This document shows positions 1 to 9,300 of a stretch of 64,000 nucleotides of DNA, piece by piece; position 1 is the first letter of the stretch, and each line of letters begins with the position of its first letter. Origin of the DNA: Paraburkholderia phenazinium (lineage in GTDB: Bacteria > Pseudomonadota > Gammaproteobacteria > Burkholderiales > Burkholderiaceae); assembly GCF_900100735.1 (NCBI RefSeq), contig NZ_FNCJ01000003.1, forward strand, positions 654,071-718,070, written 5' to 3'. The notes under the pieces are model-generated. The model did no database searches, was not told the DNA's origin, and saw nothing but the letters and a program-made list of their open reading frames with translations. A program made the position numbers and the translations under genes.

Positions 1-2
1 GC

Positions 3-536
3 AAGAAGTGGATCATCGTGCCGGGCTTTGCCCTCGCCGCCTTCGCCGCGGCATGGATGACGCGCATGGAACCCGGCGTTGGCGAAGAGGCGCTGCTCGT
101 GCCGTTGCTGCTGCGCGGCCTGCTATTGCTGTTTATCGTGCTGCCGGTTGCCAATCTGACGTTTAGAATCTTTGCTATCGAGGAATTCACGCACGGCTAC
201 CGGCTCAAGAACATCGTGCGGCAATTGACGATCTCGTTTGCCACCGCGTCCATGATCATCATCGAGCAGCACCGTGAGGCGCTGCATCAGGCGCGCCTCG
301 CCGAGTTCGTGAATCCGTTCAATCCGGTGTTCCAGAACACGCTTGCCACGCTGACCAACGGCTTTGCGGCGAGCGGCCGCTCGCTCGCCGAAGCGCATGC
401 GCTGGCGCTCGGTCAGATCGCCCGGATGGTCGCGCAGCAGGCGAGTTTCCTGACTTCGCTCGATGGTTTCTATTACCTGATTGGCGTAGCAGTCTGCGGC
501 GGGATTTTCGCCGCGTGGCAAACACAGATCGACTGA
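3..536 (+). CDS. MFS transporter, DHA2-like (C-terminal part, cut by window edge)
   Basis: The reading frame is open to the left edge, so this is the end of a longer gene and the GTG at 18 need not be the start. The visible 178 residues contain a hydrophobic helix near the front (ALLVPLLLRGLLLLFIVLPVA), a long polar loop with HGYRLKNIVRQLT, and a last helix near the C-terminus (FYYLIGVAVCGGIFAAW). A late helix, a soluble loop and the QQASFL..LDGFYYL ending resemble the last third of 14-helix DHA2/EmrB-type drug exporters of Burkholderiaceae. The substrate is unknown. It ends 3 bases before mtfA starts, so the two may be cotranscribed. Family assignment is by recall of the pattern. Confidence 0.55.
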   Translation, partial: KKWIIVPGFALAAFAAAWMTRMEPGVGEEALLVPLLLRGLLLLFIVLPVANLTFRIFAIEEFTHGYRLKNIVRQLTISFATASMIIIEQHREALHQARLAEFVNPFNPVFQNTLATLTNGFAASGRSLAEAHALALGQIARMVAQQASFLTSLDGFYYLIGVAVCGGIFAAWQTQID

Positions 537-539
537 GCG

Positions 540-1385
540 ATGCTATCCAAACTCACTAACTGGCTTGGCTCGCGCCGCCGCGAGCGCGCGCTGCGCAACC
601 ATCCGATTGATGAACCGCTGTGGCAGGCAACGCTGGCCGGCCTGCCGTTCCTGGCTTACCTGGAAGCCGCGGACCTTGCGCGGCTGCGCCAACTGACCAG
701 CCTCTTTATCGCCCAAAAAGAATTCTCCACGGCGCACGAACTCGAGCTGACCGACGCGATGACGGTCGCGATTGCCACCCAGGCATGCCTGCCGGTGCTC
801 AACCTGGACCTGGACCTGTATCGCGGCTGGGTGGGCGTGATCGTCTATCCGGGCGAATTCGTGATCCGCAAAACGGTCGAGGACGAAGACGGCGTGGTCC
901 ACGAAGTCGAGCACGACGCCAGCGGCGAAGCCTGGGAAGGCGGCCCGGTAGTGCTGTCGTGGGAAGACGCGCAGATGACGGACCCGGAGGACGAGAAGGA
1001 CGCCTACAACGTGGTAATCCACGAGTTCGCCCACAAGATCGACATGGTGAGCGGCGAAGCCGATGGTCACCCACCGCTGTTTCGCCGCTGGCATGCGCCG
1101 CTCGACCCCGCCGCCTGGGCCGATGTGTTCGACCAAGCCTACGATCACTTCTGCAAGAGAATCGACGCCGTGCCCGAGCGCCGCTGGGCGCGCTTCGAGC
1201 GGGAATCGCTGATAGACCCGTACGCCGCGGACCATCCATCGGAATTTTTTGCCGTTTGCAGCGAGGCGCTGTTCGTCCAGCCGCACGCCTTCGAGGCCGA
1301 GTATCCGGAACTGTACCGCCTGCTGGCCCGCTACTACCGGCAGGATCCGGCGCGGGTGGGCGCGCTGCAGGGGCAAACCGGCTAG
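540..1385 (+). CDS. mtfA: MtfA-type zinc peptidase (M90 family)
   Basis: 281 residues, close to the size of E. coli MtfA (about 265). The zinc-peptidase signature HEFAH lies at residues 161-165 and is followed by KIDMVSGEADG, as in the gluzincin-like MtfA family. A downstream acidic segment (ESLIDPYAADHPSEFFAVCSEALF) supplies the likely third zinc ligand. In E. coli MtfA is a cytoplasmic peptidase that also binds the repressor Mlc and so affects glucose PTS expression. Whether Mlc exists here cannot be seen. No signal peptide is present. The ATG at 540 follows the upstream stop by 3 bases. Confidence 0.88.
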   Translation: MLSKLTNWLGSRRRERALRNHPIDEPLWQATLAGLPFLAYLEAADLARLRQLTSLFIAQKEFSTAHELELTDAMTVAIATQACLPVLNLDLDLYRGWVGVIVYPGEFVIRKTVEDEDGVVHEVEHDASGEAWEGGPVVLSWEDAQMTDPEDEKDAYNVVIHEFAHKIDMVSGEADGHPPLFRRWHAPLDPAAWADVFDQAYDHFCKRIDAVPERRWARFERESLIDPYAADHPSEFFAVCSEALFVQPHAFEAEYPELYRLLARYYRQDPARVGALQGQTG

Positions 1386-1463
1386 TCGCTGCTGGCCGGG
1401 CTGAGCGGCCGGGAGACCAAGGGGTCAGCGTCACCCCAGAATGGGAAAAAACTCCTCCGAAAG

Positions 1464-1492
1464 TCGTCAACCGCCTGATTTTCTGGCATAAT
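1464..1492 (+). promoter_or_regulatory. Probable sigma-70 promoter of rpmE2
   Basis: TCGTCA (1464-1469) and CATAAT (1487-1492) are separated by 17 bases, giving 4/6 and 5/6 matches to the -35 and -10 consensus. Transcription would start near 1499 and leave a leader of about 100 bases before the L31 start codon. This is a prediction from sequence only. Confidence 0.45.
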
Positions 1493-1599
1493 CGCCGTTT
1501 TTCGACCTTAGGCAAGTGGCTCGCGCCAAAATGCTTTCGCAAATCAGGTGATCTTGCGGCTGCACGCGGGTTGGCTACCGCCAGACTAAAGGAATTACC

Positions 1600-1863
1600 A
1601 TGAAAGAAGGCATTCACCCGAATTACCGCGAAGTCCTGTTCGTCGACATGTCGATCGACTTCAAGTTTGTGACCCGCTCGACCATCCAGACGCGCGAAAC
1701 CGGCGAGTTCAACGGCAAAGAATACCCGCTCGCGAAGATCGAAGTGTCGTCGGAATCGCATCCGTTCTACACCGGTCAGCAAAAGATCATGGACACGGCA
1801 GGCCGCGTCGAGAAGTTCAACAAGAAGTTCGGCACGCGCGCTACCGGCAAGGCAGCCAAGTAA
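1600..1863 (+). CDS. rpmE2: 50S ribosomal protein L31 type B
   Basis: 87 residues starting [18 protein letters not shown], the characteristic opening of type B L31, with a lysine-rich tail ([16 protein letters not shown]). It has no cysteines, so it is the zinc-independent paralogue. In many bacteria this form replaces the zinc-binding L31 when zinc is scarce. In Burkholderiaceae it may be the main L31. An AAAGGA ribosome binding site sits just upstream of the ATG. No Zur site was recognised in the leader. Confidence 0.95.
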   Translation: MKEGIHPNYREVLFVDMSIDFKFVTRSTIQTRETGEFNGKEYPLAKIEVSSESHPFYTGQQKIMDTAGRVEKFNKKFGTRATGKAAK

Positions 1864-1904
1864 TACCCGCCTCGTCACCGGCTGCACGCCGGACGGAAGC
1901 ACAG

Positions 1905-1930
1905 AAGGGCAGCGTAAGCTGCCCTTTTTT
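1905..1930 (+). terminator. Rho-independent terminator after rpmE2
   Basis: The stem GGGCAGC / GCTGCCC with a GTAA loop is preceded by AA and followed by six T residues. It lies 42 bases after the rpmE2 stop and ends that transcript. Confidence 0.9.
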
Positions 1931-2158
1931 GTCGCCTGCCTTTGTCGCTGGACATTGCGCAACATGTCCGCCCCGCTGGGCCCTTACCCGAACCCTTTGC
2001 GCATGGTTACCGAACTTCGCGCAACGTTGCGCTCTATTACCGGCGCGTGACGCGCGCTGCGCGCCACGTCTACAATGCCGGATGCCGCGAATCGGCCATG
2101 CTGCCGGGCACCCTGCCCGGCGCCGGCCGAAGCGCCTATCCGAGATCAACAAATCCGC

Positions 2159-3931
2159 ATGAGATCAGTCGTTCGCCTCACTGCATCCGCCACGAGCGCC
2201 CTGCCGCGCTGGCTGTTGCTGACCATCTGTATTGTCTACGCAGCGTTCGGCCTGTTCGGCCGCGATCCGTGGAAGAACGAGGATGCGGCCGGCTTCGGCG
2301 TCATGTGGACGATGGCCAGCGGCAACGCCCACGACTGGCTCCTGCCGAATCTGGTCGGCAAATACCTCACTGACAACGGCCCGCTTGGCTACTGGCTCGG
2401 CGCCCTTTCGATTCGCGCGCTGGCGCCCTGGGTCGATGCGAGCGACGCCTCGCGCGTCTTCACGGGTCTGATGTTTTGCGGCGCGTGCGCGTTCGTCTGG
2501 TACGCCGCCTACCTGCTTGGCCGCCGCCCCGAGGTCCAGCCGTTCAAATACGCCTTCGGCGGCGAGCCGGAACCGCGCGACTACGGCCGCACCCTTGCCG
2601 ACGGCGCGCTGCTGATTCTGCTCGCCTGCTTCGGCCTTGCCGAGCGCGGTCACGAAACCACCCCGCAACTCGCGCAGTTCGCCTGCATCGCGATGCTTGT
2701 CTACGGGCTGGTGCGGATGATCGACAAGCCGGTGCAAGGTGCGCTGGTGTGGGGCCTCGCGCTCGGACTGGTGGCGCTGGCCAGCAACCCGGTGCTGGTG
2801 GGCGCCTTGCTGGTCGGCACATTCGTGATGGCGATCGTGGTGCCCGAGGCGCGTACGCGCTGGCTGCTGCTCGCCGGCCTGCCGGTCGCCCTGGTGCTGT
2901 CGATGTCGTGGCCGGTGGCGGCCCTCTCCGCCTATCCCGAGGATGCCGTCTGGTATCTCAATCAATGGGTAAGCAGCAGTCTCAACGCGTTTGCCGGCCC
3001 GCCCGGCTCGGTGGCGCGCTATGCGCTGAAAAACCTGCCGCTCTTCACCTGGCCCGCCTGGCCGCTGGCGATCTGGGCTTGGGTTAGCTGGTCCGGCCTG
3101 CGGCGCGCGCCGCACGTGGCGATTCCGCTCTCGGTGATCGCGCCGCTCCTGATCCTCGTCGTGCTGCAGAGCCATCAGACCAACCTGCTGTTCATGCTGT
3201 TGCTGCCGGCCCTTGCGGTACTGGCGGCGTTCGCGCTGCCTACGCTCAATCGCGGCACCATCAACGCCATCGACTGGTTCGCGCTCCTCAGCTTTACGAT
3301 CCTTGGCAGCACCGTGTGGCTGTTCTGGATCGCCGGCCTCACCGGCTTCCCGGCGCCGCTCGCCCGCAACATGGCCCGTTACGCGCCGGGCTTCGTGCCG
3401 CAGTTCAAGCTGCTCTCGTTCATCTGCGCGGTCGCGGTGACGGTGTGCTGGTTCGTGCTGGTGCGCTGGCGCCTCGCGCGCCACCCGAAAGTGCTATGGC
3501 GCAGCGTGGTGCTGTCCTCCGCCGGCACGACGCTGATGTGGGTGCTGGTGATGACGCTGTGGCTGCCCATCGTCAACTACAGCCGGACCTATAAGGACGT
3601 GGCCGAGCAGATCGCGAGCCACCTGCCGGACGACTATAGCTGCATCTCGCCGGTGCGCCTCGGCAATGCGCAGATCGCGACGTTTGCCTACTTCGGCCAC
3701 ATGCATTTTTCGTTCGATCAAGACTGCGATGTGATCCTGCGCCAGGACACGCAAGACTACGGCGAACCCAGCTCGATGTCGAACTTCGTCTGGAAGCTGG
3801 TGTGGGAAGGCCGCCGTGTGGCCGACCGTGACGAACGCTTCCGCCTCTATGTGCGCATCGACCGGCCGAAGCCGCCTGCCAAACATCGCGCCTGGCGCCC
3901 CCGACAAGCCGCTCCGGCCAACCAGGGCTGA
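2159..3931 (+). CDS. PMT/ArnT-like membrane glycosyltransferase (GT39/GT83 fold)
   Basis: About 590 residues from the ATG at 2159; longer in-frame starts upstream lack a hydrophobic N-terminus. Roughly a dozen hydrophobic segments are visible. The first periplasmic loop holds the acidic pair in GRDPWKNEDAAGF (residues 34-46), in the position of the catalytic DE loop of GT-C polyprenyl-phosphate glycosyltransferases. A soluble C-terminal domain starts near HLPDDYSCISPVRLG. Such proteins move a sugar from an undecaprenyl-phosphate donor to a glycan or lipid in the periplasm. Donor and acceptor are not evident. The MATE gene starts 3 bases after its stop, so the two probably share a transcript. 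It is a distant paralogue of the true arnT at 27161. Confidence 0.7.
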   Translation: MRSVVRLTASATSALPRWLLLTICIVYAAFGLFGRDPWKNEDAAGFGVMWTMASGNAHDWLLPNLVGKYLTDNGPLGYWLGALSIRALAPWVDASDASRVFTGLMFCGACAFVWYAAYLLGRRPEVQPFKYAFGGEPEPRDYGRTLADGALLILLACFGLAERGHETTPQLAQFACIAMLVYGLVRMIDKPVQGALVWGLALGLVALASNPVLVGALLVGTFVMAIVVPEARTRWLLLAGLPVALVLSMSWPVAALSAYPEDAVWYLNQWVSSSLNAFAGPPGSVARYALKNLPLFTWPAWPLAIWAWVSWSGLRRAPHVAIPLSVIAPLLILVVLQSHQTNLLFMLLLPALAVLAAFALPTLNRGTINAIDWFALLSFTILGSTVWLFWIAGLTGFPAPLARNMARYAPGFVPQFKLLSFICAVAVTVCWFVLVRWRLARHPKVLWRSVVLSSAGTTLMWVLVMTLWLPIVNYSRTYKDVAEQIASHLPDDYSCISPVRLGNAQIATFAYFGHMHFSFDQDCDVILRQDTQDYGEPSSMSNFVWKLVWEGRRVADRDERFRLYVRIDRPKPPAKHRAWRPRQAAPANQG

Positions 3932-3933
3932 CG

Positions 3934-5313
3934 ATGTTCGCCGATGTGCGCAAAATCGCCGGGCTCGCGTGGCCCGTGCTGATCGGCCAGTTGGCGATCA
4001 TCGCTTTCGGCGTCATCGACACCGCGATGGTCGGCCGCTACTCGGCGGTCGATCTGGCCGCGCTCGGCCTTGGCTCGTCGATCTACATCTCGGTCTTTAT
4101 CGGCCTGACGGGTATCCTCACCGCACTGCAGCCGATTGCCGCGCAGCTCTACGGCGCGCGCCGCTACACCGAGATCGGCGAGCAGGTGCGCCAGTCGCTA
4201 TGGCTCGCGCTCGCGCTGATGACGCTTGGCTTCCTGGTCCTGTATTTTCCCGGCCCGCTGCTGCATCTGGCCCGCGTGCCGGCCGCGCTCTATGAACGCA
4301 CGGTCGCGTATCTACAGATCCTCGCGTTCGGCTTGCCGGCGAGTCTCGCGTTTCGCGTCTACGGCTCGACTGCCAACGCGATCGGCAAGCCACGGCTCGT
4401 GATGATCCTGCAGATCGGCGCCCTGCTGCTGAAGATGCCGCTCAACACCTGGTTCATCTTCGGCGGCCTCGGCGTGCCGGCGCTCGGCGGCCCGGGTTGC
4501 GCGCTCGCCAGCATCATCATCAACTGGGTGCTGGCGGTAGTCGGCATGCTGTTGCTCAAGCGTCTGGACGTGTTCCAACCGTTCGAGATCTTCAAGCATT
4601 TCTGCTGGCCGGTGTGGCGGCTCCAGATCGCGCAGTTGAAACTCGGCATTCCGATGGGACTGTCGTACCTGATCGAAGTCACCTCCTACACCTTCATGGC
4701 GCTGTTTATCGCGCGCTTCGGCACCACGACGCTCGCGGGACATCAGATCGCGGGCAACGTGGGCGCCGTGCTGTATATGACGCCGCTGTCGATCGGCATC
4801 GCCACGTCCACTCTCGTGGCGCAGGCGCTCGGCGCGCATCGGCATGAAGCGGCACGCACCCTGGCGCGGCACGGCGTTCTGATGGCGGTGATGATCGCCT
4901 GTAGCTATGGGGTCATTGTGCTGGCGCTGCGCCCGTTCATCATCGCGGGCTACACGCCGAACGCCCAGGTCGTGGCTGCGGCCATGCCGCTCGTGTTGAT
5001 CGTGGTGTTCTACCACGTGTTCGACTCGATACAGGTGACGACGGCTTTCGTGCTGCGCGCCTACAAGGTGGCGGTCGTGCCCACTGTGATCTATGCGGTC
5101 GCGCTATGGGGCGTGGGCCTTGGCGGCGGGTACCTGCTCGGCTTCGATATCGGCGGCTCGATCCCTGTCTGGTTGACCGGCGCACGCGGCTTCTGGGTCG
5201 CCAATATGGCGAGTCTCGCGATTGCCGGTTGCGGCTTGTCGCTCTACTTGCACAAGGTCAGCCGGCGCTATCTGCAGCCTGATCTGCAAGCGCAGGCAGA
5301 TAGGGTGGCGTAG
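3934..5313 (+). CDS. MATE family multidrug/cation antiporter
   Basis: 459 residues with about 12 membrane helices, the usual MATE size. The N-terminal bundle reads AWPVLIGQLAIIAFGVIDTAMVGRYS, with the asparagine/aspartate-rich helix pattern and VDLAALGLGSSIY typical of NorM-like members. The second repeat begins near GIPMGLSYLIEVTSYTFMALFIARFG. These proteins export cationic drugs or dyes in exchange for sodium or protons across the inner membrane. The substrate cannot be told from sequence. It starts right after the upstream glycosyltransferase stop. Confidence 0.9.
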   Translation: MFADVRKIAGLAWPVLIGQLAIIAFGVIDTAMVGRYSAVDLAALGLGSSIYISVFIGLTGILTALQPIAAQLYGARRYTEIGEQVRQSLWLALALMTLGFLVLYFPGPLLHLARVPAALYERTVAYLQILAFGLPASLAFRVYGSTANAIGKPRLVMILQIGALLLKMPLNTWFIFGGLGVPALGGPGCALASIIINWVLAVVGMLLLKRLDVFQPFEIFKHFCWPVWRLQIAQLKLGIPMGLSYLIEVTSYTFMALFIARFGTTTLAGHQIAGNVGAVLYMTPLSIGIATSTLVAQALGAHRHEAARTLARHGVLMAVMIACSYGVIVLALRPFIIAGYTPNAQVVAAAMPLVLIVVFYHVFDSIQVTTAFVLRAYKVAVVPTVIYAVALWGVGLGGGYLLGFDIGGSIPVWLTGARGFWVANMASLAIAGCGLSLYLHKVSRRYLQPDLQAQADRVA

Positions 5314-5337
5314 GGTTGGCGCAGGATCACCCCGCTA

Positions 5338-5760
5338 TCAAGTTGCTTCGCTCAACGCCTCGCCGCAGCGCTCTTGCGCATCGTGCCGCTCGAACACCTC
5401 GCGCGCCGCAAACAGCGCATTCAGCGCCGCCGGAAACCCGGCGTAAAGCGCCATCTGCATAAACACTTCGACGATCTCGTCACGCGTACAGCCGACGTTG
5501 AGCGCCGCTTCGATATGCACTTTCAGTTGCGGCTGCGCACAGCCGAGGGTCGCCAGCGACGCAATCGTCGCAATCTCGCGCGCACGCAGATCCAGTTGCG
5601 GCCGGCTGTAGATATCGCCGAAACCGAACTCGATGAGGAGCCGCCCGAAATCCGGCGCGATCGGTGCGAGCGCGGCGATCACCATTTCGCCGGCAGCGCC
5701 GTCGATCTCCTTCAGCTTGTTCCAGCCCCGGGTGTAGCGGTCGTTTTGTGCGTATTCCAT
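5338..5760 (-). CDS. Carboxymuconolactone decarboxylase (CMD) family protein
   Basis: 140 residues. The CMD domain spans about 30-120, with DLRAREIATIASLATLGCAQPQLKVHIEAALNVG and EVFMQMALYAGFPAALNAL. It has one cysteine in the ATLGCAQPQ segment and lacks the CxxC redox pair of AhpD, so it is closer to the PcaC-type branch. Members include the beta-ketoadipate enzyme PcaC and many of unknown role. No aromatic-catabolism genes flank it. It follows a MerR regulator on the same strand, and its start lies 49 bases inside that gene. It is probably regulated by, and cotranscribed with, the MerR gene. Confidence 0.8.
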   Translation of the reverse strand: MEYAQNDRYTRGWNKLKEIDGAAGEMVIAALAPIAPDFGRLLIEFGFGDIYSRPQLDLRAREIATIASLATLGCAQPQLKVHIEAALNVGCTRDEIVEVFMQMALYAGFPAALNALFAAREVFERHDAQERCGEALSEAT

Positions 5761-6170
5761 GGTGAGTCCCTATCTGGTTGAGTGTTGTCGGTCTGTCGTG
5801 TCACCGTGCGCTCAGCCGCCTCGTAGTACGCGATCTTGTCGACGATCGCGCCCAGGTTGGTCTGCAACTCCGCGATATGCGCGAGCACCGTATCGCGATG
5901 CGTCTCCAGCATTGCGCGCCGCGCGCCGATCGTCGCCTCGCCCTGGGCCCGCAACGCGGCGAACGCCTGCATTCCGGCGATCGGCATGCCGGTCGCCTTC
6001 AGGCGCATCACGAACTGCAGCCAGTCGAGGTCCGTGGGCGAATAGAGACGGTGACCTGCCTCGGTACGTCCGACGGCCCGGATCAGGCCCGCCTGCTCGT
6101 AATAGCGCAGCGTGTGGGTGGAGACGCCGGTGGTCGCGGCGACCTGGCCAATGGTGAGTGCTTGTGACAT
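5712..6170 (-). CDS. MerR family transcriptional regulator
   Basis: 152 residues. The N-terminal winged helix reads LTIGQVAATTGVSTHTLRYYEQAGLI with the family RYYE signature, followed by a second wing and a long coiled-coil helix (residues about 80-125) for dimerisation. The cysteines used by metal-sensing members are absent, so it is probably an organic-ligand or stress sensor. Its last 49 bases overlap the start of the CMD-family gene, which makes that gene the obvious target. Its own promoter must lie in the 160 bases facing the alpha-2-macroglobulin gene. Confidence 0.88.
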   Translation of the reverse strand: MSQALTIGQVAATTGVSTHTLRYYEQAGLIRAVGRTEAGHRLYSPTDLDWLQFVMRLKATGMPIAGMQAFAALRAQGEATIGARRAMLETHRDTVLAHIAELQTNLGAIVDKIAYYEAAERTVTRQTDNTQPDRDSPWNTHKTTATPGAGTS

Positions 6171-6267
6171 GACGGAACTCAGGTTAGGACTTCGAGTGCA
6201 CTCTAAGTCAAGCGGCTTGTGATGTCATTCGTGATTCTCTACCGGGATGTCTGGAGGCCACACAAGG

Positions 6268-6297
6268 TTGGGGATACTGAGAATCGTCCGGTAGAAT
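6268..6297 (+). promoter_or_regulatory. Possible promoter of the alpha-2-macroglobulin/pbpC operon
   Basis: TTGGGG (6268-6273) and TAGAAT (6292-6297) are separated by 18 bases, about 35 bases before the start codon at 6332. The -10 is good and the -35 is weak. This is the only candidate seen in the divergent region. Confidence 0.3.
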
Positions 6298-6331
6298 CGC
6301 CAGCAATCTGAAAGCAACAGGAGCGCAGTCG

Positions 6332-9300
6332 ATGCGAAGCGGCACCCTCAAGCGGAAGTGGATGTGGGCAACGGTAGCGGCGCTCGGCTTGCTGGCCGCG
6401 TCTTCGTGGCGAGCTGATGCAGCACGCATCACCAGCGTCTCGCCGCAAGGCAAGGTCGCGCAGGTCCGGCAGGTGGTCGTCAAGTTCGACGAAGCAATGA
6501 TCGCGTTCGGCTCGGCCGCGGCCCCCGCTCCCGCTCAGGTGCATTGCAACGACGCGGCTGCCAGCAGTGGCCAGGCTCATTGGGTCGACGACAAGACCTG
6601 GGCGTGGGATTTCGCTGCCGACCTGCCGCCCGGCCTCTCCTGCACAGTCGATCTCAACGACGGGCTGAAGTCGTTTGCCGGCCACGCCATCACGGGCCCG
6701 CACCGCTACGCGTTTCAAACGGGTGGTCCGTTCGTGCAGGAGATCCATCCGGACGACGGCGAGATCGAGGAAAATCAAGCGTTCGTGCTGCAGTTGAACG
6801 GACCGGCCACGGACGCATCGGTGCACGATCATGTGTGGTGCGAATCGAGCGGTCTCGGTAATCGCATCCCCGTCAAGAAACTCGACGACACTGCACGTGC
6901 GGCGCTGCTCAAGCACTTCCGCCTTAAGAAGGACGCCGCTCGCGTCCTGACACTGCAGTGTCAGCAGACGCTGCCCTCCGCCACCAAGATGCAACTGGTC
7001 TACGGCGTGGGCGTGGCGAGCCCGAGCGGCCTTGCAAATGACGTTGAGCGCCGCTTCGACTACACCGTGCGCGAACCGTTCGCGGCCAGCTTCTCTTGTG
7101 AGCGCGACAACGCCAAGGCGCCGTGCACGCCGCTGCGTCCGGTACAGGTACGCTTCAACGCGCCCATTAGCCGCGCCGACGCCGAAAAGCTCACGCTCAA
7201 GGGACCTGGCGGCACGATTTCACCGACCTTCAAGCCCGACGACAAGGATCCCGAAACATCGACGGTTGAGTTCGCCGCACCGCTGCCCGAGCATGCCGAA
7301 CTCACCATCGACGTCCCCGGCAACCTGAAAGACGTCAGCGGTCGCGCGCTCACCAATGCCGACCTGTTCCCGCTCAAAACCACCACGGCGCCGATGCCGC
7401 CGCTCGCCAAGTTCTCATCGGGGACCTTCGGCATTGTCGAGCGTTTCGCGGAACCGGACATGCCCGCGCTCGTGCCGGTGACCTTGCGCAACGTCGAAGC
7501 CGACCTGCATGTGGCGGGCCTCAACGCAGGCAACGCGCAGTTCACCAAGCTGCGCGTCGATGCGGACACCGATATCCGCAAGTGGATGCGTCTGGTCGAT
7601 CGCTTCGACGGCTATTCGATGAACCGCTCGCAGATCGACTCGGAGATGCCCGGACTGCTGCAACGCTCGAAGCATCCGGTGTATGTGCAGCGCTCGCCCG
7701 ACGAAGCGGCCGACGACCAGAACAAGAAAGACCCCGAAATCGATATCCGCTCGCTGTCGCTGCTCGCCGGACAACGCGGCGTCGAAACCCTCGCATTGCC
7801 GAAGGAAGACCCGAAGGCCCTGCGTCCGTTCGAAGTGGTCGGCGTGCCGGTGACCAAGCCCGGCTTCTACGTGATCGAACTGGCCTCCCCCGCGCTCGGC
7901 GCCTCGTTGCTCGGCAAGCCAGCGCCTATGTACGTGCGCACCGCGGTGCTCGTCACCAATCTGGGCGTGCACTTCAAGCAGGGACGCGAAAACAGCGTGG
8001 TATGGGTGACCTCGCTCGACAAGGGCCAGCCGGTGCCGAACGCCGCCATCCAGGTGAGCGACTGCAACGGCGCCCTGCTCGCTACCGGCAAGACCGACGT
8101 GCACGGCGTACTGAACATCGACAAGGCGCTCGCGCCGGTGAAGGAATGCGGCGACGCGAGCTTCGAAGGCTACTTCGTCTCGGCGCGCGTCGACGACCCG
8201 AAGACCGGCGCGGACATGGCGTTCGTGCGCTCGGACTGGAATCGCGGCATCGAGTCGTGGCGCTTCAATGTGCCCACCGACACCAGCATCGAGCAGACGG
8301 TTCGCGCCCATACTATCTTCGACCGCACGCTGTTGCGCGCCGGCGAGACTGTGTCGATGAAGCACGTCATCCGCGTCGAGACGCTGCATGGTTTCGCCTA
8401 TCCGCAGAAGTATCCGCCCCGGGTAACGATTCGCCATCTCGGCAGCGGCCAGACCTATCATCTGCCGCTCAAATGGGCGGCCGACCATAGCGCCGATTCG
8501 ACCTTCACGATTCCCGTGGCGGCGAAACTGGGCGAATACAGCGTCACGCTCGACGATGGCGATCCGAACGCGACGGCGTCCGACGACGCTGCGAGCGGCA
8601 ACAACGATGGCAACAGCGACGCTGGCGACGACAGCGACAACAGCGGCTCATCCAGCGCCTCGCCGCATATGAGCTACGACTCCGGCAGCTTCCGTGTCGA
8701 GGAATTCCGCTTGCCGGTTTTCAAGGGCACGATTGCCGTGCGCGACGAAAAGGCCCATCCGCTGGTCGCCGCGAAACAGGCGCCGCTCTCCCTGCAGATC
8801 GACTATGTGTCGGGTGGCGCGGCGGCGAATCTGCCGGTGCAGGTGTCGGCCTTGCTCAAGAGCACGACGCCCGGCTTCACCGACAATTTCCCCGACTTCA
8901 GCTTCACGCCCTACACGCCGCAAACCGGCGACGACACCTCGGCCTCGGACGACGAAGACAGCGACTCGCAACAACCCGCCGACGACGGCGCCAAGCTGAT
9001 CGCCGACAAGGAAGCGCTCACGCTCGATCGCAACGGTTCCGGCGGCCTCACGCTGAAGAACCTGCCGCACGTCGACGCCCCCAAACGCCTCGCGCTGGAG
9101 GCGACCTTCGCCGATCCGAACGGCGAGGTGCAAACCATCTCCGGCGGCGCGACGCTGTGGCCTGCCGCCGTGGTGGCGGGCATCAAGTCGGGGCAATGGG
9201 TCTCGGTGGGCAACACAGTGCCGGTCAAGGCGCTTGCGGTCGACCTGCAAGGCAGGCCGCGCGCCGGCGTGGCGCTCGACGTGCATGGCTACGCGCGCAT

